Shown: positions 52,376-61,332, counted from the first letter of the stretch. The stretch: DNA of 64,000 nt from CAJXVA01 sp963761755 (GCA_963761755.1 CAVXIC010000039.1:1054001-1118000), one strand, 5' to 3'. Numbers and translations are program-made. Notes: generated by a model not told the origin, from the sequence alone.

Positions 52376-52403
52376 GTCCGCGGGGGCCTGCGCCCCCGCG
52401 GAC
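52376..52403 (-). promoter_or_regulatory. Stem-loop between siaP and siaQ
   Basis: gtccgcgggggc and gcccccgcggac form a perfect 12-bp stem with a ctgc tetraloop, just after the siaP stop. As in the ueh operon, it sits between the binding-protein and permease genes and likely sets their different expression levels. Confidence 0.7.
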
Positions 52404-52410
52404 GGATGGA

Positions 52411-53370
52411 TCACCCGCCGGTGACGCGGGCGATGGCGCCCTCGCCGAACTCGGCCTCGAGGGTGTCGTAGTAGGGCTGCATCGCCTCCTTGAAGGGCGC
52501 GAGGTCGGGGCGCGTGACTGTCAGGCCACGCTCCTCGAAGGTCGCGATCAGATCCTCCTCGGCCTGCCGGGTGGCCTCGTCGTTGACGTCGCCGCCGGCC
52601 TCGACGGCCTGCTGGATCCAGCCTCGCTCCTCCTCGCTCAGCTCCTGCCACAGATCGTTCGAGATCTGCACGGCGGCCGACGCCACGAAGTGGTTGGTCA
52701 GCGCCACATGCGACTGCACCTCGTAGAACTTCTGCGCCTCGATGGTCGGCAGCGGGTTCTCCTGCGCGTCGACCTGGTTGGTCTGGAGCGCGAGATAGAC
52801 CTCCGCGAAGGCCACGGGCGCGGGCGTGGCACCCACGGCCTCGGCATAGGCGATCAGGAACGGCACGTTGGGCGTGCGCAGGCGCAGGCCCGCCATGTCG
52901 TCGATCGACTCGATCGCCCGGTTCGCGGTCGTCTGGCGCGTGCCGTAGTACCAGACGTCGAGCAGATGGACGCCCTGCTCCTCGAACTTCGCCGCCATCT
53001 CCTGGCCCCAGGAGCCGGCGATGATCCCTTGCAGGTTCTCGAAGTCGGTCGCGACGTAGGGCGCGCCGATCAGGTTCAGCTCGGGGATGGTGTAGCTCAT
53101 GTCCGGATAGCCGGTCACGACCATGTCGAGCTCGCCGGCCTGCACCTGCGCGACCATCGCCTTGAAGTCGCCCAGCGTCGAGGACGGGAACATGTTGATC
53201 GTCATCTCGCCGCCCGACAGCTCCTCGAGCTGCGAGGCGAACTCCTGCGCTCCGACGTAGACGTTCGACGCCTCGTTGTCCTGCATCCCGAGCGTCAGCT
53301 CGCGCGCGTTGGCGCTCGCCGCGACGGACAGCGCGGCCGTGGCGCCGAGCAATGCGATCCTGAGTTTCAT
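52411..53370 (-). CDS. siaP: Sialic acid TRAP transporter binding protein (DctP type)
   Basis: 319 residues with a signal peptide ending AASANARELT. A DctP/SiaP-like periplasmic protein: QEFASQLEELSGGEMTINMF, the conserved Arg in DMAGLRLRTPNVPFLIAYAE that pairs with the substrate carboxylate, and YLALQTNQVDAQENPLPTIE. Substrate is inferred from the surrounding nan genes. It is the second gene of the operon, 14 bases behind the GntR regulator. Confidence 0.9.
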   Translation of the reverse strand: MKLRIALLGATAALSVAASANARELTLGMQDNEASNVYVGAQEFASQLEELSGGEMTINMFPSSTLGDFKAMVAQVQAGELDMVVTGYPDMSYTIPELNLIGAPYVATDFENLQGIIAGSWGQEMAAKFEEQGVHLLDVWYYGTRQTTANRAIESIDDMAGLRLRTPNVPFLIAYAEAVGATPAPVAFAEVYLALQTNQVDAQENPLPTIEAQKFYEVQSHVALTNHFVASAAVQISNDLWQELSEEERGWIQQAVEAGGDVNDEATRQAEEDLIATFEERGLTVTRPDLAPFKEAMQPYYDTLEAEFGEGAIARVTGG

Positions 53371-53384
53371 CTCGTTCCTCCCGT

Positions 53385-54122
53385 TTATGTGGTCGTGGGG
53401 TCGGCGGCCAGGCGGGCGCGCCAGGACCGCGCCAGATGGCGGTCCATCACGTCCGTGGCGCGCAGCACGTCGCCCTCGATCACCGCCTCGTAGATCTCGC
53501 GGTGCTCGTCGTAGGCGATGCGGTCGTAGCGATCCGCGTCGTCGGTGGGCGGGCGATGCGCGATCATGGTGCTGACGAACATGTCGTGCAGCGTCAGGAT
53601 CACCGGGTTGCCCACCACCGCGACGAGCGCGCGGTGGAAGGCGATGTCCGTGAGCGCGAAGTCGGCGGTGCCGATCGCATCCGAGTTCGCCGCGAGCGCC
53701 GATCGCAGCTTGGCGATCTGTACGCCATCGGCCTTGGTCGCGGCCACGCGGGCAGCGCCGGTCTCGATGAACTGCCGCATCTGCTCAAGGTGAGCACCGC
53801 TTTCGGCATCGCCCAGCACGTCGGCTACGCTCTCAGCGGCCGTCCGAAGAACGCCGTCCATCGACGGCAGCGCCGCGCGCGGTCGCCGCCCGGCCCCGCC
53901 CCGCGCGAAGCCGCGCATCTGCACTTGGGCCAGCGCCTCGCGCACCGTCGGCCGTGAGGCGTGGAACCGCTCGCAGAGCGCGCGCTCGGTCGGCAGCGGG
54001 CTGTCCTTGGCGAACGTGCCCCGGCGGATCTCCTCGATCAGCGTCCCGGCGATGGCGGCCGAAGCGCCGCGCTGGCCGTCGCGCATCTGGATCCCGGTTC
54101 GGGTGTCGGTCTCGTCGGACAC
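53385..54122 (-). CDS. nanR: GntR/FadR-family regulator of the sialic acid operon
   Basis: 245 residues: an N-terminal winged helix (SPLPTERALCERFHASRPTV then REALAQVQMRGFARGGAG) and a C-terminal FCD ligand-binding domain with the metal-ligand pattern Asp/His in LTDIAFHRALVAVVGNPVIL and YDEHREIYEAVIEGDVLRAT. This is the NanR type. Being first in the operon it regulates itself, the transporter and the enzymes, and the divergent nanA. Gene name is by context. Confidence 0.87.
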   Translation of the reverse strand: MSDETDTRTGIQMRDGQRGASAAIAGTLIEEIRRGTFAKDSPLPTERALCERFHASRPTVREALAQVQMRGFARGGAGRRPRAALPSMDGVLRTAAESVADVLGDAESGAHLEQMRQFIETGAARVAATKADGVQIAKLRSALAANSDAIGTADFALTDIAFHRALVAVVGNPVILTLHDMFVSTMIAHRPPTDDADRYDRIAYDEHREIYEAVIEGDVLRATDVMDRHLARSWRARLAADPTTT

Positions 54123-54163
54123 GTCGCGACACCCTCCCGATCCGGCTGCACCGTTCTCGCTTA

Positions 54164-54178
54164 TTTGGTATTACCAAA
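54164..54178. promoter_or_regulatory. Candidate NanR operator
   Basis: tttggtattaccaaa is a perfect 7-1-7 inverted repeat in the 169-base divergent nanR/nanA region. Its inner part tggtattacca matches the TGGTNNNACCA pattern of FadR-subfamily GntR regulators. It is in an AT-rich patch that also suits promoters on both strands. Confidence 0.75.
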
Positions 54179-54291
54179 GATGACACTTGTAAAGCCAAAA
54201 TGCGATGGTACGATCTTGCTCGGCCGGACCTGCACCGGCGTCGCCTTCCCGCGGACCGTGGCCGGAGGCGGAACATGCGAAGGAACCAGCG

Positions 54292-55188
54292 ATGACCGAC
54301 CGATTGGCGGGGATGTATGCGGCGCTGATGACCGGGCTCACCGATGCGGGCGAGTTCGACGCCGAGCGCCAGCGTGTCCTGACCAGCTACGTCCTGCGGC
54401 AGGGGCTGGCCGGGCTCTATGTCGGCGGGAGCAGCGGCGAGTCCGGCCTGCTCGACGCCGATGAGCTCGCCACGCAGCAGGAGGTCGTCGCCGACTGCGC
54501 CGAAAGGGCCGAGGCCCGGCTCATCGCCCATGTCGGCCTGCCCAACCTGCGCGACTCGATCCGGCTCGCGAGACAGGCGGAGACACTCGGCTATCACGGC
54601 CTGTCGGCCCTGCCACCGCATTCCTATCCTTTCACGGATGTCGAGATCGAAGCCTATTACCGGGAGCTCGCGGCGGCGACCGGCCTGCCGCTGATCGTCT
54701 ACGAGGTGCCGATCCGCACCGGGCGTCCGATCGGGCTCGACGCGCTGGTGCGCATCCTCGACCTGCCGGGCGTCGCCGGGATCAAGTTCACCTCCACCGA
54801 CCTCTTCAAGTTCTCGATGCTCCGCCGCCGCCGCCCGGGCAGCACCTACTTCTTCGGCTTCGACGAGATCTACCTCGCCGGCGCGGCGCTCGGCGCGGAT
54901 GGCGGCATCGGCACCACCTACAACCTTCTGGGCAAGCTCTACGTCGCCCTGGACCGGGCCGTCGCCGCCCGCGACATGACGCGCGCGCAGGAGCTGCAGG
55001 ACGTGTCGCAGATCTTCGTCGAGGCGCTCCTCGACATCGGCGTCCTGCCCGGAATGAAGGCCGCCTTCCGCACAATCGGCATCGAGTGCGGCCCCACCCG
55101 CGCGCCGATGGCCCTGCGCGTCGAGGACGCGGTGGCCCGGATGCGCGACGTCCTCGCCCGCGACGACGTGAAGCCCTGGCTCGTCTGA
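54292..55188 (+). CDS. nanA: N-acetylneuraminate lyase (DapA superfamily)
   Basis: 298 residues from the ATG at 54292 with an aaggaa ribosome site. NanA splits N-acetylneuraminate to ManNAc and pyruvate by a Schiff base. The carboxylate-binding GGSSGESGLL, the Tyr region LIVYEVPIRTGRPIGL and the Schiff-base Lys in GVAGIKFTSTDLFKFS are visible. The Tyr motif (YEVP) is slightly unlike E. coli NanA (YNIP), so a related sugar-acid aldolase is possible, but the operon context supports sialic acid. Divergent from nanR. Confidence 0.87.
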   Translation: MTDRLAGMYAALMTGLTDAGEFDAERQRVLTSYVLRQGLAGLYVGGSSGESGLLDADELATQQEVVADCAERAEARLIAHVGLPNLRDSIRLARQAETLGYHGLSALPPHSYPFTDVEIEAYYRELAAATGLPLIVYEVPIRTGRPIGLDALVRILDLPGVAGIKFTSTDLFKFSMLRRRRPGSTYFFGFDEIYLAGAALGADGGIGTTYNLLGKLYVALDRAVAARDMTRAQELQDVSQIFVEALLDIGVLPGMKAAFRTIGIECGPTRAPMALRVEDAVARMRDVLARDDVKPWLV

Positions 55189-55226
55189 GGGGCGACGTCC
55201 ACGATCCCCACCAGCAGGAGACCGAC

Positions 55227-56384
55227 ATGACCCAATGCGCCCGCTTCCCCGCCGCCGTCGCCTTGGCCCTCGCGGCCACCGCGACCGCAGCCTCGGCCGA
55301 GGAGTGGCCGGACCTGCCCAAAGGCGTCAAGAACGGCATCGGCCTGCGCGTGGACGACCGGATCTTCGTCGGCCTCGGCAGTGCCGGGACCGCGCTCTAT
55401 TCGCTCGACCTCGACGATCGCGCGGCCGGCTGGCAGACGCTCGCACCCTTCGACGGGCCCGCCCCGTCGCAGCCCGCGGCGGCCGCGTCCGACGGCGCGA
55501 TCTACGTCTTCGGCGGAATCCGGCAACGCCACCGAGGACGCGACCTCGCCGATCATCTTCGACAGCGTCAGCCGCTACGACCCGGCGACCGATGCCTGGA
55601 CCAGCATCGACACCACGACGCCCGCCGGCCTGCTCGGCGCAGGGGCGGTGACGCTGGACGACGGGCGCATCGCCGTCTTCGGCGGCTACAACAAGGAGCT
55701 GTTCGACACCTACCTCGCCGAGGTCTCCGCCATCGACGAGGCGACCGATCCCGATGCGTGGAACGCCGTGGTGGACGCCTACATGGGCATGGAGCCCGCC
55801 GAGTACCGCTGGAACGATCTCGTCCTCGTCTACGATCCCGCCACGAACGAATGGAGCGATCTGGGCGAGGATCCGTCCGATCCGAACACCGGCCCGCCAT
55901 CGTCGCCATGGGGCCGCAGACGTTCACCATCGTCAACGGTGAGATCAAGCCCGGCCTGCGCACGGACGCGGTCCGAACCGTGACCATCGACGGCGATGCG
56001 GCCGATTGGACGGACGCGGCCCCGGTTCCCGCGCCGGCGGGCGGCGACGTGCAGGAGGGGCTGGCCGGCGCCTTTGCGGGCTTGGTCGGCGGCGACGTCA
56101 TCGTCGCGGGCGGCGCAAACTTCCCCGGGGCGCGGGCGGCCGCCGACGTGGGCCAGTGGTATGCCCATGACGGGCTCTCGAAGCATTGGGCCAGCGAGGT
56201 CTTCCGCCTCGAAGACGGCGCGTGGGCGCAGATCGGCGAGCTGCCCGAAGGGCTGGCTTACGGCGCGTCCTTCGCGGTGGATGACGGCCTGCTGATCGTG
56301 GGCGGCGAAGACGAAGCCAAGACGGCGCGGACGGACGTGTTCCTGATCTCCCTCGAGGACGGCTCGATCACCGTCACCGACTGA
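55227..56384 (+). pseudogene. nanM: N-acetylneuraminate epimerase NanM (kelch repeats), two frameshifts
   Basis: NanM mutarotates alpha- to beta-sialic acid in the periplasm. The signal peptide (ALAATATAASAEEWPDLPKG) is followed by kelch blades. One extra A near 55517 turns GGSGNATEDATSP out of frame; a second shift near 55905 restores the first frame, so the gene still ends at 56384 and totals 386 codons. Blade motifs TLDDGRIAVFGGYNKELFDT, AGLVGGDVIVAGGANFPGAR and DDGLLIVGGEDEAKTARTDV are all readable. As read, only the first 98 residues would be made. It follows nanA by 38 bases. Confidence 0.82.
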
Positions 56385-56485
56385 TACCGGCGGGTCTATG
56401 ATGCGACCTTTTCGATCCAGGGATAGCTGCAAAGGGACCTGATCCGATCGGGGTCAGCGACGAGGCGCATCCAGGCCTGTGAGTT

Positions 56486-57317
56486 CTAACCGAAGTGCGA
56501 CGGCGAGCCCGGGCAGGGTACCAGGCGGGCGTGAGCGGCTTCATGAAGCGGTCGCGGAAGGCTTCGGCAGGGGTGCGCCATCCGAGGCACTTGCGCGGAG
56601 TGGCGTTGAGGCGGTCGCGGATCGCCCCCAGGGTCAGGTCCGGCAGCGAGAGCAGATCGGTGTCCCTCGGCAGATGACGCCGGAGCCGTCCGTTGGTGTT
56701 CTCGACCGTGGGCTCGGACCACGGCGCCTGGGGGTCGTCCGAGCCAGGCCCGGGCGCCGAGCCCGAAGCCGAGATCGCGCCACGAGACGAACTCCAGGCC
56801 GCCGCCTGCGGTGAGGCTGCGCCGCGCCTCGGCAGGCAGGGGTCCAAGCGCGTCGATGAGCCGGCCCATGATCGGCTTGGAGCGGCGATCGTTGTTGCGG
56901 AACAGGACCGTGTAGCGGGTTGTCCGCTCCACGACCGTCGCGACGTTGGCCGCCCCGTGCTCGCGGCGGAAGATCATGAGATCGCACTCCCAGTGGCCGA
57001 GCTCGGCGCGGCGGCCGACTGCCTCGGGCCGGTGGCGGATGGCCATATGATCAGGAAACACAGGGCTTCTCGGCTTCCTTGCGAACCGCAGCCGTCGCCT
57101 GCGCCGCCGCTGCGGCAGGTGCCGCGCCAACTCCTCGCTCTGTCCCCGGGGATCGTAGACGAACCGGTAGATGGTCTCGTGGCACAGCCGATGCAGAGCG
57201 CCAGGCTCGATCCCGAGCCGCCCGGCGATCTGCTCCGGCGACCAGCCCGAGCGAAGCCGGTCGAGCACGGCCGCTCGCAACTCGGCGTGACGCTCGAGCT
57301 TGGCGCTCGCATGGCGC
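56486..57317 (-). pseudogene. IS30-family transposase, truncated and frameshifted
   Basis: On the minus strand from 57317, LRAAVLDRLRSGWSPEQIAG and RLCHETIYRFVYDPRG match IS30 transposases and GHWECDLMIFRREHGAANVA holds the first catalytic Asp. The second Asp is missing: the expected TFDRGLEF reads LTAGGGLEFVSWRDL. A frameshift near 56745 moves the C-terminal part (ENTNGRLRRHLPRDTDLLSL, RDRLNATPRKCLGWRTPAEA) into another frame. The N-terminal helix-turn-helix is cut by the ISNCY-like element at 57329. Inactive. Confidence 0.82.
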
Positions 57318-57328
57318 CGTCGCGCAGC

Positions 57329-59055
57329 TGTCAGGCGTCACGGCAAACTGGTCCGGCGCATTGCCTCACATGAGACGTTACCCGACGCTGCCATCGCCGC
57401 GCCTTGGTCGCTACGCGCCGCCGAGGCGGGGCGGCGAGCGGCAGAGCGATGGCGGGGAGGATCAGCATGGCGGCACGAGCCGAGGTGGCGGCGGCGACGA
57501 GGGAGCGGTACGCGGTGAGCGGGCGGGCCGCGAAGGGCGCGATCCTCGACGAGTTCGTCGCGCTGACGGGGCTTCATCGCAAGCACGCCATCCGCCTGCT
57601 CCGTGCGCCCACCGAGGAGAGGCGCTCCCGAGGTAGGCCGAAGACGCTCTACGGCACCGCCGTGAAGGCAGCGCTGGTCCTGCTCTGGGAGGCGTCGGAC
57701 CGGGTGTGCTCGAAGCGGCTCGTGCCGATGATCCTGGTCTTGCTGCCGGCGCTGGAGCGACACGGGCAGCTTGCAGCTGACGAGGGACTGCGAGCGAAGC
57801 TCCTCGCGATCAGCCCCGGCTACGATCGACCGGCTGCTGTCGGAGACGCGCATCGCGGCGGCGCAGGGGCGCAGGCGGCGGGCCGGCTTCAGCTCGGCGG
57901 TGCGCCGGTCGGTGCCGGTGAGGACCTTCGCGGACTGGGGCGATCCTCCTCCGGGCTTCGTGGAGGTCGACTTCGTGGCGCATTCCGGCGTCAGCGCGGC
58001 CGGCGCCTTCGTGCAGACGATGGTGCTGACCGACATCGCGACGGGCTGGACCGAGTGCGTGCCGGTGCTGATGCGGGCGGGCGCGCTCGCGCTCGAGGCG
58101 CTGCAGGCGGCGCGAGAGCTCTTCCCCTTCCCCCTCAGGGGCGTCGACTTCGACAACGACGGCGCCTTCATGAACGAGCCGGTGGTCTCCTGGTGCCGGG
58201 CGCAGGGGCTCGAGGTCACTCGCTCGCGGGCCTACCGCAAGAATGACCAGGCCTGGGTGGAGCAGAAGAACGGGGCGATCGTTCGAAGGCTTGTCGGCTA
58301 CGGCCGCTTCGAGGGCGTGGTCTCTGCCAAGGCGCTCGCTCGGCTCTACGCGGCGGCCCGGCTGCATGTGAATCTGTTCCAGCCCTCGTTCAAGCTGCGC
58401 GAGAAGACCCGCGTCGGCGCGAAGGTGACGAAGCGCTGGCACCCGCCGGCCACGCCGGCCGATCGGGCTCTGGCCTCGGGACGGCTCGACACGGAGAGCA
58501 TGGCGCGCATCGCCGAGCTGAGAGGACGGGCTGACCCCGTGATCGCGCTGGCGACGATCCGGGCGGCGCAGGCCGAGTTGGGCCGGCGCGTCGACCAGCG
58601 CGGCGCCGCGGCAGCCTCGGGGGAGACGCCCGTCGCCGTCAACCTCGCGGCCAGCGTCTCCCGTGCCGAGAAGAACGGTGAGCGCCGCGCAATTCACCGC
58701 CGCCCCTATCGCCGAGTGAGGCCGATCCCGAAACGCCCGTCGATGCTCGATCCCCACCGGGCCGAGATCGAGGCATGGCTCGAGGCGCAGCCCGAGATGA
58801 CGGCGGTCGCCCTGCTGGCCTGGCTCAAGGAGCGCCATCCCGACCGGTTCGCCGACATCCATCTGCGCACCACGCAGCGGCTCGTGAAGGCGTGGCGGGC
58901 AGAGCAGGCGAAGAGGATGATCCGGCTCGGAACGGCGGCGCTGACGCTCCCGCCCGGTCAAGAAGCGGCGGCTCTGGCGCCGCCTGAGGCCGCGGCGCTC
59001 GGTAACATTCTCAGATGAGGCAACAGGCCGGACCAGTTTGCCGTGACGCCTGACA
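57329..59055. mobile_element. ISNCY-like insertion sequence
   Basis: 1727 bp bounded by perfect 28-bp inverted repeats: tgtcaggcgtcacggcaaac onward at 57329-57356 and the reverse complement at 59028-59055. It contains one long transposase gene with a frameshift. No target duplication is visible (gcgcgcagc on the left, gaaggccct on the right). It truncates the IS30 transposase on its left. Confidence 0.87.
57467..59018 (+). pseudogene. ISNCY-family transposase with integrase core, frameshift
   Basis: Starts at the ATG at 57467 behind gggagga. AILDEFVALTGLHRKHAIRL is the helix-turn-helix part; the integrase-like DDE core has Asp in GFVEVDFVAHSGVSAAGAFV, Asp in RGVDFDNDGAFMNE and Glu in KNDQAWVEQKNGAIVRRLVG. 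Near 57815-57820 the frame shifts: LLAISP must join ATIDRLLSETRIAAAQ, which one fewer C in a CCCC run would allow. Apart from that the protein is complete to 59018 (about 515 residues). A sequencing or recent slippage error in the C run is likely, so the element may be active. Confidence 0.85.
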
Positions 59056-59106
59056 GAAGGCCCTCGGGCCGCCTCAGGACCCTTCGCCCAAGGCGCGCGC
59101 GGTGCC

Positions 59107-59199
59107 TCAGGTGCACCGGCGCCGCAACAGGAGCAGGCCCAGGGCGCCGCCGAGCAAGAGCTAGGCCGAAGCAGGCAGCGGCACGGGCGCGAGGTCCCC
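59107..59199 (-). pseudogene. Relic of a third VPLPA-CTERM sorting tail
   Basis: The minus strand encodes GDLAPVPLPASA, a TAG at 59161-59163, then LLLGGALGLLLLRRRCT and a stop. This is an exosortase VPLPA-CTERM tail whose first hydrophobic residue codon (TGG or similar) has become amber. Only about 30 codons survive; upstream is an immediate stop, then unrelated DNA. Confidence 0.6.
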
Positions 59200-59269
59200 A
59201 TCTCAGCCCAGTGACCTCTCATAGATGTTCAGATTTGCCCTCTCGAAGAACGGAAGGGGATCGGAGGCG

Positions 59270-59611
59270 TCAGCTCCACAGCCCGTCGAAGTGCACGGCC
59301 GCCGTTCGGGTGTAGCGGGCAGTGTGGCGCGGGTCGCGGTGGCCGAGGTAGTCCTGGATCAGGCGCAGGTCGCGGCCGCGGTTGGCAAGTGCGAAGCCGC
59401 AGGAGTGGCGGAGCATGTGCGGCAAGACCCGCCCGAGGCGGGCGCGCTCGCCGATGCGGCCGAGCAGGTCGTTGACCGCCTGGCGCGTCATGGGCTGGCG
59501 GCGCTCGGAGACGAAGAGCCAGGGCAGGTGGTCGTCGCGGCTCGCGAGCCAGCGCTTGATCGCGCGCAGCTCGTCGCCGTGGACAGGGCCTTGGCGGGCG
59601 TTCGGGCGCAT
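59270..59611 (-). pseudogene. Tyrosine recombinase C-terminal domain
   Basis: 113 residues of a XerC/FimB-type tyrosine recombinase: GDELRAIKRWLASRDDHLPW, HMLRHSCGFALANRGRDLRL (Arg and His) and YLGHRDPRHTARYTRTAAVH (His and nucleophilic Tyr). Relatives in roseobacter accessory DNA are nearly 200 residues, and the usual N-terminal part with the first Arg is missing. An ATG exists at 59611, so a short product could be made, but with an incomplete active site. Confidence 0.7.
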
Positions 59612-59617
59612 TGAGGA

Positions 59618-59695
59618 CTAGCTCTCGACGCGCTCGAGCGCCTGGCCCGCGATCAGCGCGTCGCAGGGCCCGATCTGCGTGCCCTGGGCTTGCCC
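59618..59695 (-). pseudogene. PIN-domain toxin C-terminal scrap
   Basis: About 25 codons ending at TAG 59618 read GTQIGPCDALIAGQALERVE, the C-terminal signature of VapC toxins (usually IGPYDLLIAGQAL). No start or N-terminal part is present; it is only a trace of a former toxin-antitoxin locus. Confidence 0.45.
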
Positions 59696-59737
59696 CCGCG
59701 CACAGGCTCATGACGAGGATCAGGGCGCCTCCTCGTC

Positions 59738-60052
59738 TCACCGTCGCGCGCGGGCCCGCCCTACCCAGTCGGCGCCGCCGTAGGTGATGGCGTAGATGAG
59801 CACCACGCGCTCCCGCTCGTCGACGCCGAAGGCGATTACGCCACGGCGTCCCGCCGGGATCGCCCGCAGCCCGGGGGCGACCTCGTCCCGCCGGGTGCCG
59901 CGGTGCGGGTTCTTGCCCAGGGATCGGGCCGCGGCCTCGATCTCGCCCAGCTTCCGAAGGGCGACCTCGCGGCCCGCGTAGCCCTCGAGCAGCCGGGCGA
60001 TGGCTTTGAGGTCGTCGCGGACCTCGGGGTGGAAGACGACGCACCAGTTCAC
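59738..60052 (-). CDS. parE: ParE-family toxin
   Basis: 104 residues of the RelE/ParE fold: FHPEVRDDLKAIARLLEGYA, NPHRGTRRDEVAPGLRAIPA and the closing strand RVVLIYAITYGGADW. ParE-type members poison DNA gyrase. Its ATG overlaps the antitoxin stop by 4 bases (the usual order antitoxin-toxin). Complete. Confidence 0.88.
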   Translation of the reverse strand: MNWCVVFHPEVRDDLKAIARLLEGYAGREVALRKLGEIEAAARSLGKNPHRGTRRDEVAPGLRAIPAGRRGVIAFGVDERERVVLIYAITYGGADWVGRARARR

Positions 60053-60318
60053 GCCCCCTCGGTGCGGCCGAGGACCTCCCGAGCGGGGCCGAACGCCTCC
60101 TCGACGCCAACGAACTGCGAGGGGGGCGTCGCCATCCGCGCCCTGATCCGGTCGGCCATCGCCTCGAGCGCGACCGCGCGCGCCTCCTCGTCCTCGATCA
60201 GGCGCTCCACGGCGGAGGCCACGGCGGCGCTGGTGGTGGCGAACACCCCCTCCTCGACCTTGCTGGCGAGGAAGCGGTGGTGGCGGTCGGTGAAGCTCAG
60301 CGTGGTCTTGACGGTCAC
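60049..60318 (-). CDS. parD: ParD-family ribbon-helix-helix antitoxin
   Basis: 89 residues: an N-terminal ribbon-helix-helix (TTLSFTDRHHRFLASKVEEG) and a C-terminal toxin-wrapping part. It neutralises ParE and, with it, represses the promoter, where a matching palindrome lies 18 bases upstream. A complete toxin-antitoxin pair would stabilise the plasmid. Confidence 0.88.
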   Translation of the reverse strand: MTVKTTLSFTDRHHRFLASKVEEGVFATTSAAVASAVERLIEDEEARAVALEAMADRIRARMATPPSQFVGVEEAFGPAREVLGRTEGA

Positions 60319-60335
60319 GGCGCGGGCTCCCTCTG

Positions 60336-60352
60336 GTATGACCTGATCATAC
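60336..60352. promoter_or_regulatory. Candidate ParD operator
   Basis: gtatgacctgatcatac contains perfect 6-base arms gtatga and tcatac around a 5-base spacer. It begins 18 bases upstream of the parD start, a fitting place for autoregulation. Confidence 0.6.
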
Positions 60353-60908
60353 TACCCCGCGTCGATCCTGCCTAGTGCGCCGGCCGAGCGAGGGTGGACG
60401 GCCGCTTCCCCTGCCGCGCGGCGCAACTGCGCCGCCCCGGCGCCCGGTGTCGGGGCTGCTCCTGCGCGCTCCCGGGATCGCGTGAAGGATCGTCGCTCCG
60501 CCCGTTTGGCCCTGCGCGGCGCAGGACGGCCACCAGTTCGGTGGCGCCCCCAGGGGGGCTGAGGCGTCCCATGTCGGTCCCGGCCAGTCCCGCGGCGGGT
60601 GTTCTCGAGGGCCGCGCCCGAGATGCGGAGGCGGGCGGTCCCCGCGCTCCATCGCGGGTGGTGGGCTCACGGGAAGCACGGCGGGTGGCCTGAGCGAGCC
60701 ACGAGCGGCCCCCTTAGCTCCTCCTGATGACACCTCGCGGATCGCGGGCCCGCCGTGCCCTCGCCGCCGTCCCGCGGCCGACGGCTCGGCAAGCACGATC
60801 GCGGCCTCCCCCGGCGCCTGCGGCTTGGCGGACCCTCCGAGATCGCGCTTGCAGCGGCCCCTCGGCCGATCCGCGACCAGCGCGTCATCGGAACCAAGGA
60901 GACCGATC
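60353..60908. other. Region without recognisable gene
   Basis: 556 GC-rich bases between the divergent parD and the small protein gene. Frames are open on several strands but none has a recognisable domain or plausible start region. The tail near 60893-60905 holds the ribosome site (aaggaga) of the next gene. Confidence 0.45.
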
Positions 60909-61130
60909 ATGACCCGCTACACCCTCACCGTCCCCGTCGAGTACACCACCCGCGACGGGGAGACGCGCACCACCTACCGCCGCGTGGGCGCCGTCTTCGA
61001 GAACGCCCGCCGCGAGACCGGCGAGACGTTCCTCTCGATCAAGCTCGACTTCCCCGTGGGGGCGACCGAGCTCGTGGCCTTCCCGCCGCGGCCCCGCGAC
61101 GAGGAGGACCCCGACGTCGAGCCCGAGTGA
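60909..61130 (+). CDS. Small conserved plasmid protein of unknown function
   Basis: 73 residues from the ATG at 60909 with an aaggaga ribosome site. The sequence (YTLTVPVEYTTRDGETRTTY, RRVGAVFENARRETGETFLS, then IKLDFPVGATELVAFPP) is a small beta-rich protein resembling ones found on alphaproteobacterial plasmids next to conjugation or toxin genes. No function is known to me. A run of three hairpins follows it. Confidence 0.65.
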   Translation: MTRYTLTVPVEYTTRDGETRTTYRRVGAVFENARRETGETFLSIKLDFPVGATELVAFPPRPRDEEDPDVEPE

Positions 61131-61192
61131 TCCCCTGCCGGGGATCGGGGGCGGCCTCCGGGCCGCCTCCGTATCGCCCCCGCAGGGGCGAT
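61129..61192 (+). terminator. Three consecutive perfect hairpins
   Basis: Stem 1 gatcccc/ggggatc (61129-61146, overlapping the stop codon), stem 2 ggcggcc/ggccgcc (61150-61167), stem 3 atcgcccc/ggggcgat (61173-61192), each with a 4-base loop. There is no T tract. They probably end or protect the transcript of the small gene. Confidence 0.5.
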
Positions 61193-61332
61193 CACCGCGC
61201 CGGGCGCGGCGATGGCGGACGATGGCGCGTCCCACGGACCGCGGAAGTCCGCTGTGCGGACGCACCAGACCTCCCTTGCCCGCGCATGAACAACCGGGAC
61301 GGGGATCTGGCGGTCGATCCTCAAGGTCGACT

